A stretch of DNA of 64,000 nt, from positions 100,160,836-100,224,835 of the forward strand of contig OX421962.1 in the NCBI GenBank assembly GCA_949128115.1. The letters are read 5' to 3'. Under the pieces are notes generated by a model. The model was given only the letters and a program-made list of their open reading frames with translations. It had not been told where the DNA came from and ran no database searches. Below are positions 36,401 through 48,400 of the stretch, piece after piece; within the stretch, counting starts at the first letter, position 1, and each line of letters opens with the position of its first letter. The position numbers were made by a program, and so were the translations under genes. Source of the stretch: Anaspis maculata (taxonomy: Eukaryota; Arthropoda; Insecta; Coleoptera; Scraptiidae).

Positions 36401-39400
36401 AGACAGTAGCGCAGATACTAGCACGTGCAGGCAGATTCAGAACGCACGCGTAAGCCCCCTCGTGCATTTTTCACGACAAAGCTCAACCGTAAGCACCAAT
36501 CCCAACTCACCAAGACTAACCCTCCGCTCGTCGAGGTCATCACTCCGCCACACGAGATACCGAAACGAGAGACCTCATTTCTATCGGGCCTGGTTCATTT
36601 AGGGGTTTCAACTCGACATCCTCGAGGTGGGCTAGAACTCATCGTCGAGGGAACGCGACCCAGCATCCTGGAGGGGTTTCGAAACGCTTTGTCAACGGGT
36701 CTCAACTCTACGACTTGGAGAAGGGTCGAAACTCAACACCGGAAGGGCCTCGGCACATCGACCTGGCGAAGGGCTGGAACTCGTCGTCGGAGGGCTCTGA
36801 CTCGACACCTGGAGGCGAGTCAAGACTCAACGTCCAAGGGCACACGACATCCTAGAGGGGTTGCCACTCAAAGTAACAACTCATCAGCCTCTAGGAGGGT
36901 CAAAACTCAACCTGAAGGGTTCTCGACTCAACTCGCCCCCAAGGGAACCAAAACACGTCTCCGAAGGGTTCCAACTCGACTTGCTCCAGGGAGCCTTTGA
37001 GACACATCAGCCGGGGAATCGACTCGTCATCCTCCAAGTGGGCTGGGACTCATCATTGGGGCTTTGCCGTTTTGGCCTCAAGAGAGTCGCGACGCAACAT
37101 CAACAGGTTCTAACTCAGCTTCCTTGAAGGGGACTAAAACTCTTCGCTATCAGACCCGCAGAAGCACTCGGCAACGGACGTGACATGTCGGGAGCGGACA
37201 GCAGCCCAGGAGGATTGGTCCAGGTATCACGGTCAATCTCCGGCAATATCCTTCATTCCCAGCAATTCGGAATATTTTATTGCATCCAAAACGATCGCGA
37301 ACAGCGTATAGACAGCTCAGGTAACTAGAGAAGCGCGCTAGAATGCGGCCGGCGCGGCGGTGCTAACACGTGAGTATCGGGTGATGGCCACTCGAAGGGA
37401 TTGGACGGCGGGCGGACCATATATTCGCGGATGTTTGGATTCTACCGCATATCCCCATTCTCTCGGACGTTGGGTACGGACGGTTGGTGAATATCGAAGT
37501 GCAGCTCGATTTCACGGCTTTGAATTATTTTCCTCCGGATTAATTTCGGCCCGCCAAATGCGGGTGGCTTCAGTATGTAATATCTAAATGAATTCCTATC
37601 TGAATGAGAGCAGAATTTCGATAGCACATAAATTATTTAAAACGTTCTCATAATATGAAAAAACTGAGATCTGTGATACATTAATTACCTGAATAAAAAT
37701 CTAAAGCACATCGTTTCGTAATTGGAAAAGGCCAGTCGAATTTGCTTCAGGTAAAATGCGGGAACAAGTACTCACTCGTTACATACTTCATGTTGGTAAT
37801 TGAAAGCACTAGGCTTCGACAAAAGCCCTACCTCATGCTTGAGATGTTAATCAATAGCATGTTGGTGTTTGAACTTTAAAAGCACTAGACTGTAGGTGAA
37901 CTTAGGTAGGTACTACATCTCTGGACTCTAGCAGAGGGTTGGTCACTGGATGGCTGGTCGGATACTACTGAACTTATCGGGTCGGGGGAGGGAGGTCACT
38001 GTTTTATAGACTGTGAGATTGACGTCATAGGATTACTTCAGGATGGGGGCAATTCCAGAGTTTTCTAAGAACAGCATAATTAATCCAGTGCTCTAACACT
38101 CGAGCTTTTTGACGGGAGGGACAATAGTACATTCATTATAGGAAAAATAGAAGAAATAAAATATAACAGGCTGCTGTTTGGCGGAAAATACGCGTTAGGG
38201 GTATACTTAACTATGGTCAAAAGTTGCCATCTGGCAAGTGGTAGCGCCATCTTCAAAAAGACTAAAAAGAGGTTTTGAGGCAAAACCACGGGGCTTGAAT
38301 AGATGTGCACGGTTACTGTTGATAAAGCGTTGTTAGGCGAATGGTCCGACGCGTTGATTTTTGCAAGCTGACCGAACGATCTATCGAAGGTTCGAATCCC
38401 GCAGCAAACGTTATCAATTTTTTTTTGCTAAAAAATGCTTTTTAGGGGCTACAACTACTTTTCGTCCAAGTTTTCATCATAGCCTGTGAATTTCTCAAGT
38501 TTTAGGTGAATATCATCAAGTTGAAAAATACTACGGTATTTATTGATAAGCCAAATTCCTTGAGTACCTACCTACTACTACTAGTGGGTTTTCTGATGGT
38601 ATCCCGTGTGCAAGTTGGAACTAGAGTATAGGCTTAGTGCCAAATTGTTCCTTAGATCATGCTGAACTAGGACCGCGATAACGAACATTTGAGACCCACT
38701 ACTGGGCAGCGGGAGGGGGGGTAAAATGTGAAGAAGACATAAAAAATGTTAAACCATAAACCGAAAAAGGTACAGTTATGAAAGTTACCATACGTATTCG
38801 CCATTTCACGCTGATGAAGGTTTAGCAAACCGATTTCATAAATATCAATTATTCCCAGAGATATTTCCAAAAATCTATTTTTTTGTCGTCAACATTTTAT
38901 TGTTAAAAAATCGAAGAATTTTGAGGATGGAAAGATGAAACTTGATGTTTTGACAATTAGTGATGTTAGAAATATAGTCGTGATTGGCGAAAATTCCTCG
39001 GCATACTATTTTAGGAAATAAGACCGTCAACTGTTTTCACCAGCTTGGCCGCCAGCTTGGATTTTCCTTTGGTGCATTAGTCGCAAAAATGACAGGGAAC
39101 TGTGAGTATGGTATGGTATAGCGTAAGATCATTTCAATACGAAAAGTAACTTCCCAGAAAGGGTTAGTTGCTTCTTTGGCGAGAAAAATTGCCATTTTAT
39201 TATCTCCGGCGGCTGTACGAATCTAGTGCCAATGATGGCTGATTTGAAGCTGGAAGCGGTGCAATACGTTTTGTACCATAAAACTTGATAGTTTGTGAAG
39301 TCAACTACCAAAATTCATGATCATAAATCAAATGGTTTATTGTTGGTGATTGGTTGAAGCAAAGTGTGCTCATTTTTGGCAGAAAATGCATGACAACTGT

Positions 39401-42400
39401 GTTTTTATGTGGACATGACAAAGCTCTGGAGGGAGACCTGCGGCCAAGATTGGCAGCGAAAGTCATGTAACTAATTAAAGTGAGCATGCTCTATAACAAG
39501 TAGCTGTCATGAATGGTGTAGGTTTCTTGAAGATTTCTAGGGAGGTCGACAAAGATGTTTTTTCATGATAATATTTTCAGGTACAGTCCCTTCCAAAATT
39601 CTCTCTCTTCACTAGGGACTAACTCTTTCGACCACGGTACATTTGCAAGACTGGAACAATTCATTTGGTCGGTTTACTTGAAATCACCTAAGTTCACGGA
39701 GCTGAAAGATTGTGATGGTGGTTTTTCACAGACTTACAGACTTTTGGGAGGGACTGTACTTGAAAATATTATTATGAAAAAACATCTTTTTCGACCTTCC
39801 TAGAGATTTTAAAGAAACCTACACGATTCAAACCAGCTCCTTGTTATAGAGCATACTCACTTCAACTAGTAACATGACTTTCGCCGCCAATCTTGGCCGC
39901 AGGTCTTTCTCCAGAGCTTTGTTATGTCCACTAAAAACTCAGTCTTTATGCATTTTTTCCAAAAATGAGCACACGTTGCTTCACCCAATCACCAACAATG
40001 AACCATTCGATTCATGATCATAAATTTTCGTAGTTGACTTCACAAACTATCAAGTTTTATGGTACAGAACGTATTGTGCTGCTTCCAGCTCCAAATCAGC
40101 CATCATTGGCGCTGGATTCATGCAGAAGCCGGAGATAACAAAATGACAATTTTTCTCGCCAAAGAAGCAACTAACCCCCTCTGGGAAGTAACTTTTTGTA
40201 TTGAAATGATTTAACGCTACCATACTCAGAGTCCCCTGTCATTTTTGCGACTACTGCACCAAAAAGAAATCCAAGATGGCGGTCAAACTGGTAAAAACAG
40301 TTGAAGGTCTTGTTTCCTTAAATAGTAGGCCGAGGAATTTTTACCAATCACGACTATATTTCTAACATCACTAATTGTCAAAAGATCAAGTTCCATCTTT
40401 CCATCCTCAAAATTCTTCGATTTTTTTAACAATAAAATGTTTAAAAAAAAATTATATTTTTGGAAATATCTCTGAGAGTGATTGATATTTATGAAATCGG
40501 TTTGCTAAACCTTCATTAGCGTAAAATGGCAAATACGTATGGTAACTTTCATAACTGTACCTCTTTCGGTTCATGATTAACCATTTTTTATGTCTTCATC
40601 ACATTTTATCCCCCCTCCCGCTGCCCAGTCGTGGGTCTCAGATGTTCGCCATTGCGGTCCTAGTTCAGCATTATCTAAGGAACAATTTGGCACCAAGCAC
40701 TATACTCTAGTTCCAACTTGCACACGGGACACCATCAGAAAACCTACTAGTAGGTACTCAAGGAATTTAGCTTAGCAATAAATACCGTAGTATTTTTCAA
40801 CTTGATGATATTCACCTAAAACTTGAGGAATTCACAGGCTATGATGAAAACTTGGACGAAAAGTAGTTGTAGCCCCTAAAAAGCATTTTTTAGCAAAAAA
40901 AAAATTGAAAACGTTTGCTGCGGGATTCGAACCTTCGATAGATCGGTCGGTCAGCTTGCAAAAATCAACGCGTCGGACCATTCGCCTGACAACGCTTTAT
41001 CAACAAAATTTGTGCACATCTCGATGGCCCCTAATAAGACTAGCGTAACTCGTGAGACACGGTTAGAACTAGCGTATCTCTGTGTTTACCAAATGAACTA
41101 GCGTATCTCTGCGTTCACCAAATGAACTAGCGTATAGCCTGTGTAAATCTAATGGGAGGGACGCTAGTTCATTTGGTAAACGCAGAGATACGCTAGTTCA
41201 TTTGGTAAGCGCAGAGATACACTAGTTCTAACCGTGTCTCACGAGTTACGCTAGTCTTATTAGGGGCCATCGATCTATTCAGGCCCCGTGGTTTTACCAC
41301 AGAATAGCTATATACAGAAGCATCACTCGTGGCGGTCCCTTTGATCTTTTGCCTTGGTTACCGGTGACCTTGCGCCATTTTGTTGGTAAATTTTCGTAGA
41401 GGTGGGCGTAAAAAAATGCAGCAGAATGAGAAGTGGGGTGAATTATTTATTATTCATCATTCCCTTTTCTTTGCTGAAGGTCTCACAGTTGGTTTTCTTT
41501 TTTTCATTGATTAAATGTCACTTTTTGCTTTTTAAACCAGTTTCAATGGAAATTACCGTTGATTTGGGTACTCTTGACTGTTTCTGCCCCAATAATCTTC
41601 ATTGGGACTGCATCAAAAAAGTTATTATGTATCGAAAGTGAGTTCAGCTAATTTTTCAAAGAAGCCGTGCGAATTTTTTTTTCATCACAGCCGTAAGTAG
41701 GTGTAATTAAAAAAGTAAAGGAACAAGTGTAGAATGGTTTATTATAATAAAGACCAATTAACAGTATAATACAAAAAAGTGTGCAAGCTGTGTCTGCTAT
41801 GTCCATTTTGTCGACTTTCATCAGTTACAAAAAGTCAAAGAAATTTTCATCAACTCCAGTGGAAAACCATATGAACCTGTCTGACATATTTTTCTAAAAC
41901 AGTTTTTGATGGCAGAACAAGTGCTTTTTTTCAAGAGCTTGTAACATTTGGGGCCCAAAAAATATAATAACAAAGCAAACTTTTTGAATTTATCAAGCTA
42001 ACGTCGGCCATGGCAATTTCTTTTCAATGGATTGGCTTATTGCACTTCGGCTAGCTTGGATAATTCGGAATTTAAAAGTTTGTAACACAAAAATTGAAAC
42101 TGGATTCATGTCCGAATCTTGACTACTTTTCCTAAAATTCTCCTTGATCTCTTTCTTCAAAGTCGCATTTTCTTTTTGGAGATGGACATTTTTTTCCAAC
42201 AGCGTGACTTTTCTTGATGAGTTCTGCCTCAAAGCTTCGAGGGGTTTGAGTCTGAGCTGAAGACTCTCTTGTTTCGGAAGTCTCAGTTTGAGCTGGAGAC
42301 ATCTGCGGCGGCTTTTCTCTCTGTCCATCTAAGTCACCGATCATCTCAGAAACTGAAACATTTTTATTGCTATGAAAAATTCTTATTTCATCTTTGATTA

Positions 42401-45400
42401 GGTACCTACCTCAAATATTCTGCAGTATTTTAGGTTTTTTCAACTGCTGGCTGGTCACATATTATGTCTCCACAAGAACTCGATCCTTCGTCGGAAACAC
42501 TTGTGAAACAACCACTGCTTGTAGATGGAAGTTGGTTTATCTTGCCAATGAAATCCATCGAAGTCCATCCATTGAAATGAAGTCCATCACGACCACTGTT
42601 TTCGATCCAAATTTTACACCTGAAGCAAAAATAAATCAAATACGTGCAAGATAACATAACACACGCCAAGAAGCAGAATTAATGTGAATTTTTGGTGAAA
42701 TAATACGAATGTAGAAACTGTACAATTGTGTATGTATGTAGGTACTTACATTGCTGTGTCTTTCGGAAATCGAAAGAACCGGCGATAAAGGCTCTCAGTC
42801 TTCACTGTCACTTTCAGAATAGAATCTGTAGCCGGAATCTTTGTACGAACATGCAACGCCCCATTTCCTTTTCAGCTTCACCTGTTCTGCATCGTTCATG
42901 GTGAAAATGTTTTGAAAATGCCGAAGAAAATGTTTTCGAAAATCGAAATGTCAGAGTGACATGAAAAATCAAATGCCAAATATTCCCAGTCTGCTTGGCC
43001 ATTTCAAACGTTTCGCGCGTCCTCATGGCTGTGCCCATCTCTCGCTCAGTGCCCAATAGGATTGCCCACATAACACGGAAGGTAACGAAACTATACCGAA
43101 TACTGCCGAGTAGCACTCAAGGACCGCCTTCTGGTAATTTTTTTTATCCCTTTCTAATTTTTGATATCCTTTTCTAGTCACGCTTCTGTATATAGCTATT
43201 CTGTGGTTTTACCTCAAAACCTCTTTTCAGTCTTTTTGAAGATGACGCTACCACTTGCCAGATGGGAACTTTTGACCATAGTTAAGTATACCCCTAACGC
43301 GTATTTTCCGCCAAACAGCAGCCTGTTATATTTTATTTCTCCTATTCGCTATTTTTACTTCTAGAATGACTGACCTACAAGGGAAAAGCAGCATTTAGAT
43401 GTTTGTGCAGGTGTTAAAACTTGATAAGAGAAGGGGCGAGCGGGGAACAGGTTTGAAAGACGGGTCCATCTGCTCAAATAACAAGACGTTATTATCTTAA
43501 GGGAACTTCACCGCGTCCCGCTCGAGGTTGAGGTAAATATTTAATTGCACTGCGGTCTTGACGCCAATTCTTACTTCAGTTCGCACTGTGGTATTGATTT
43601 TGTCACATTTAAATGAAATGCGAGAATTTACCCAATTGAACAAATAATATTTGCCGGGCACCACAGCTTGGGTCAAGTTTGAGTAGCCCGAAGTCTGCTG
43701 GTCTGCTGCTTGGTTCGAGTGGAGTGGCCGGTAGTTTTTCGTGTTGGTGCAGCCATTTTAAATTCAAATAAATGTCACAAATGTCATGTGATTTGATGTT
43801 TTGAATTATGGCGGCTTTACAGAACTTCGTATGTCGCCGGCGCCTACACTCTACTGTAGTTGAATAATTTGAACGACACGACGACAGGAACTCGTGTCGC
43901 GGGAATGATATGGAGGGGGGTAGGGGAGTACAGGCAGATCGAATCCTATTGGCCAGCGACACTGTCGCCGGCGACAAACGAAGTTCTGTAAAGCCGCCAT
44001 TACACGTTATACACGTCAAAAGTGACAAAACGTGATTAAACCCAAGGATGTCTATACATAAGGTTTGTTCGCGTCGCATGAACCTTCTGCACTTTTCTAC
44101 CCTAAGTGCACTTAACCGTTCGCGTCGCAGAAAAAGTACAGTTCGGTGGTGTTCGCGTCGCCGAAAAAGTTCTCAGTGCCAAAAAAAAGTGCTGCACCTT
44201 CTACACCCAGTCGGAGGGTGGTGCCAAAAGTGCAGAACCCAGAAAGTTTGCCATTTATGACATATTTGGATGATTTAGCGCCTGATTTGACGTTAGCTTC
44301 TGTCTGTACGATGGACTTGTGGATAGTTGCTGAAGAAGGAGACTTCGTATATTTTGGCGATCAAAGAAGAAAGATTCACCAAGAAGTGGAGAGACTTGTT
44401 CTACATAATTTCTACTTGCCTTCTTCATGGTGTTGAAATATAACATTGAAAATGTCCGTTTCTCTGTCATTGTCCTCGTCGGAAGAAGCTATGTTGTGTG
44501 TAATCAGTCCAAACATCATCATAAGAGCGTTTCGGTTCTGCTTGACGATTACTTCGCTCTTGGCATAGCTCTTGGCTTTGCTCGACATTTTACAAATGAA
44601 TTCTGAAGCTATCACTTAGAATTCGGAAAGTGTCAATACTGTCAACCATCAACTATCAAATCTGGTGCTACAAGATTTATTGCACTAAACCGTTCGCGTC
44701 GATTTGGTGTTTTAATCTGCACCAACTACACCTCGTACATGTACTTCAAGGTTCATATGAACTTTTGGGTGCCAAAGGTTCATGCGACGCGAACAAACCT
44801 TAAACTGGATAGGAAGCTTGGCCGCCATCTTGCATCATAATTTGACGCCTTGCCCTGCAATAATGACATTTCACAAAACGACACCAAGCGTCATTTCTGC
44901 GTCATTGTCAGCAATCCAGCATCAGTGTCATCGAACGAAATCGATTCACAGCATCGATCTCGATCTCCTGCTCCTGCTCTGTAGGCGTTTTCTCTCGACG
45001 TCATGCCCGCCACGTGTGCAGTATGTGTGTCAGTTCCTGTGGGGTCACCAGAACCTTGAAGCAAATGGGCGGATGGCGCTCCGACAAGCTTGCAGAGTCT
45101 TATGTAGAAAATTCTACGCTTAACAAGATGCGGATTGGCGAGGCGATTTCTGGGTCTACTGCGATGTGCGTCGGTGAGCCGACCAGTTATGGTGGTTCCG
45201 TCAGCTTCGGAGTCAGTTCCTGTGGGGTCACCAGAACCTTGAAGCAACTGGGGGGGGGGTGCGCTCCGACAAGGTTGCAGAGTCTTGTGTAGATATTTCT
45301 ACACTAAACAAGATACGGATTGACGAGACGATTTCTAGGTCTAGTGCGAGTTCAGTGACTCTAAGAGCAAGTGTGTACCTATCAAGGTGCGTGCCACGCA

Positions 45401-48400
45401 CTGAATCTCGGTTTTAAATTGATGATTTCTTGGCCCCGCGCAAAAGAGTTGCCTCCGCGTTCATTCTCGTTCCCAGTAACTTCTCACTTCACGAAGTTCA
45501 CCCACCATCCATCCACTGCATGTGGCCACAGCCTCTGTCTCTTCTTGATTCAGAGGGGTAGCCCTGGTACACGTTTTGTTCTATTTTAGGTAGAGGTCAC
45601 TTCAATATTCAACAGTGAATTCTCACCAGCGGAACCCGAACACGTCAAAATGACGACAGCCAAAGTTTTAATTGACGGTCCCCAGTTCTCAAGGTCAGTC
45701 CCCAGTCCAACACAACGCCCTGCATTAGTGTCAAATCTCAGCTTCACCTATTTACGTCAAAAGCGGCCAAGCTTCTTATCCAGTTTATGTATAGACATCC
45801 TTGATTAAACCTTGAAGATGCTCAAATGTCGGTAAAGTAGGTCACGTTTGGTTTGCGCGCGAGGTTCACCGAGTGACGTCATATATTATTAGGGAAATTT
45901 TTTTTCTAGAAAATTAGAGGCGAAATTACTGTGCCTGTTACATGGAAGGCCATAAACAATTGGAACACTCAATAAAAATAACTACTTTCTTCCCAATATA
46001 AAATATAACACCCCATTTAGGGCAATACTTGATCGGTTTCATGACTTTTTCATTAACGTAAGCTATGAGAATTGACACTTGCGTTGAAAATAATGCCGCA
46101 GGCTATCGTCAATTTGTGGACGTTGAATGATGAGCTGTGATGTTCAACTCGGTTTGGCTCACCAAAGGCATTATTGTCACCACAAATGTTACTTTTTTTC
46201 AACTCATCCTAATGAAAAAAGTCAAAAAATTCATTGCACCTATGAAGTTGAAAATATTGCGAAAAAAGATACAAAGAGGTGGAAATATGAAGGTGGCTAG
46301 AAACAGAAATTTCATCTTTTCAGTCATAACATACCGAGTCCAAGCCCAGTTGCTTGTCGTAACGTTCCTTGTCGAACATTACATCCAAACCGCCAATCAC
46401 TTCGGTGATCTTTCGAGTCTTGGCAGTCAAACGTAGTTTGGTCACGTAGTCGATCCAGTTATGTTCTTCGTCGATCATCTCGATCAGTTCCCTTTTGGCG
46501 AGCGACAGTAAATACCTCATCTCATTTTTAATGTTGTCGCTAACGAATCGTCTGACGTACTCGGCCTCCACGGCTTTGAACAAACTTTGAGCAAGGATTT
46601 GATCTGATAGAATCTAAGGCAAGTTTGCTTTAGATAGGTACTTACTTCAAATTAGTAGATTGGAAACAAGTATCTGAACGGTCCGTTTCAGTTTCGCTGA
46701 AAAAGTTGACAGTGATCAGCTTGAACACTTTGAATTTGATTCTCAATTCTTTTGGCAGAAATGCAGCAAGTGAAGCAACAGTTTTCCATATGAAGAAGTT
46801 TTGTGCAGTTCTGAAACAATACGGATTCAAATTATTGAACTGTGATATTTATTCACCACTGAAGCGAAAAAAACCTTATATAGCCTTTGGTATAGCCTTT
46901 GGGGGCCCTGGGGGCCACAGTAAGTTTCCTAAAATATATCTGAAAGAGCCCGCTAACTGTTCAGGCTGCTAAGAAATCTACGGTTGCTTGCCTAGCGTCG
47001 AATGGCCCTAGAGTCAAAATCACTAGATTTGACAGGTCAGTGAGGCTCAGATAGAATGACCTAAGCAGGGGGCTTTGAGACTTACTATATCTTTTTACGA
47101 TGCCCTTGAACCGAGCATACGGGGTTATTCAAAAGTCCGGAATAAAATTCATTTTTTTTTTTCCATATTTATTTCGGAAAAAAACGCTCCAACAGGTCAA
47201 TTTCTAAAAACGGTAAGCCGTTTTTCCAGGACCCGTGTCATGTTCTACCGTCAACCCCCTAACCCCAAGCCACCCACTTGCCGGGTGCCATTTGAAAAAA
47301 GAATACTAAGGGTGGCTTGGGGTTAGAAATCGACCTGTTCGAGCGTTTTTTTCCGAAATAAATATGGAAAAAAATATGAATTTTATCCCGGACTTTTAAG
47401 TAAAACTGGGGTTCTTCAAAACTTCATGGTGAAGCGTCCGATCTAATTCTCAATGGTAGATCTGAATGGAGTTTTTGACAAGCTTTCCAACGAGCCCCCA
47501 CAAGCCATAGGGTGCTATTTGAGAAAAAATACTAAGGGTGGCTTGGGGTTAGGGGGTTGACGGTAGAACATGACATGTGTCATGAAAAAACGGCTTACCG
47601 TTTTTAGAAATCGACCTGTTCGAGCGTTTTTTCTGAAATAAATATGGAAAAAAATTACGAATTTAAAGCTGGATTCATAGTTTCAGTAAGTTAAGAAATA
47701 AGAAATAACAGTAAGAAGTAAGGTAAGCAGTAAGCGTTAAGCAGTATGAAATGATTCAAAGTTTGCAAAAAGTAAGAAATAGGCATGCGCGCCCAGGAAT
47801 TGTCTTTTTTTATGTTATTATTGTGATCTTTCAATGACTTGTTCGTATAAAAAAGGACAGTGTTGAATTAAATCAATCACGACCGCTTCTTGTTCTTGTA
47901 CCATCGCGATGCACCTCGACCACCACCACGTGCGACTTGATTAATGAATGACCACGAATAATTCATTTTAGAATTTATGGGTTAGGTTGGACTCGGGCTC
48001 CGTCAACCGTCATAGTCAGTCATCGTACCAACAAGAATAGAGTATTATACTAAAAAAAATTTTTTATTGGAATGGAAACTACATTGAAAAATAATTTACC
48101 CGTGTTTTTTTATTCAGTCAAAAACCGTATCGTTTGGGCGTAATAAATAAATAACATCAACTAGTTCTGACGTCACAGCGAGTCACCGCCTATACTGCCT
48201 GTGTAAATGACGTCAGAAATAGGCAGAATATAGGAATTTCTTTTATTTATTGCGGTCAAACGATACAATTTTTGGCTAAATAAAGAAAATACGGGTCAGT
48301 TATTTTTCCATATAGTTTCTGTTTCCATCGAAAACAAAATATTTTTTAAAAAGTATAACACTCCATTTCAAAATTCACCAAGGAGTGCACACGAACCCGC

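Larger units (their letters stand above)
41299..43204 (-). mobile_element. 1.9 kb DNA element with THAP-like coding remains
   Basis: Perfect terminal inverted repeats of 23 bp beginning ACAGAATAGCTATATACAG, flanked by GGTTTTACC on both sides (9 bp, or 7 bp if the ends are taken one base out). The mirrored arm at 38.28 kb shows the empty site. Minus-strand coding-like exons contain a THAP-type stretch and a coiled coil. Confidence 0.65.
38138..43358. mobile_element. Palindromic foldback element interrupted by two insertions
   Basis: Core arms (38310-39600 and 39720-41015) mirror each other around a spacer near 39.66 kb. The outer arm 38138-38300 is mirrored at 43206-43358 because insertions at 41031-41273 and 41299-43204 separate it. 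Removing them leaves a continuous palindrome of about 3 kb. Confidence 0.7.
44043..45803. mobile_element. Foldback element holding a nested insertion and recombinase relics
   Basis: Ends CAAGGATGTCTATACATAAA (after removing the nested element) and the inverse at 45765-45803, with GAAGCTTGGCCGC further in. The interior has two direct copies of a recombinase-like fragment. Confidence 0.6.

Noticed and set aside
36425..37000. 191-codon plus-strand open frame rich in Arg and Thr
   Set aside because: Follows a degenerate GC-rich repeat; composition and periodicity explain the openness and no motif is recognisable.
38327..38410. Functional tRNA gene
   Set aside because: The B-box is exact but acceptor, anticodon and T stems pair poorly, and the sequence is part of a transposon arm.
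42816..42920. Short frame MNDAEQVKLKRKWGVACSYK as the N-terminus of the THAP protein
   Set aside because: It ends in a stop before the RFFRFPKD block, is in a different frame, and lacks the first Cys pair spacing.
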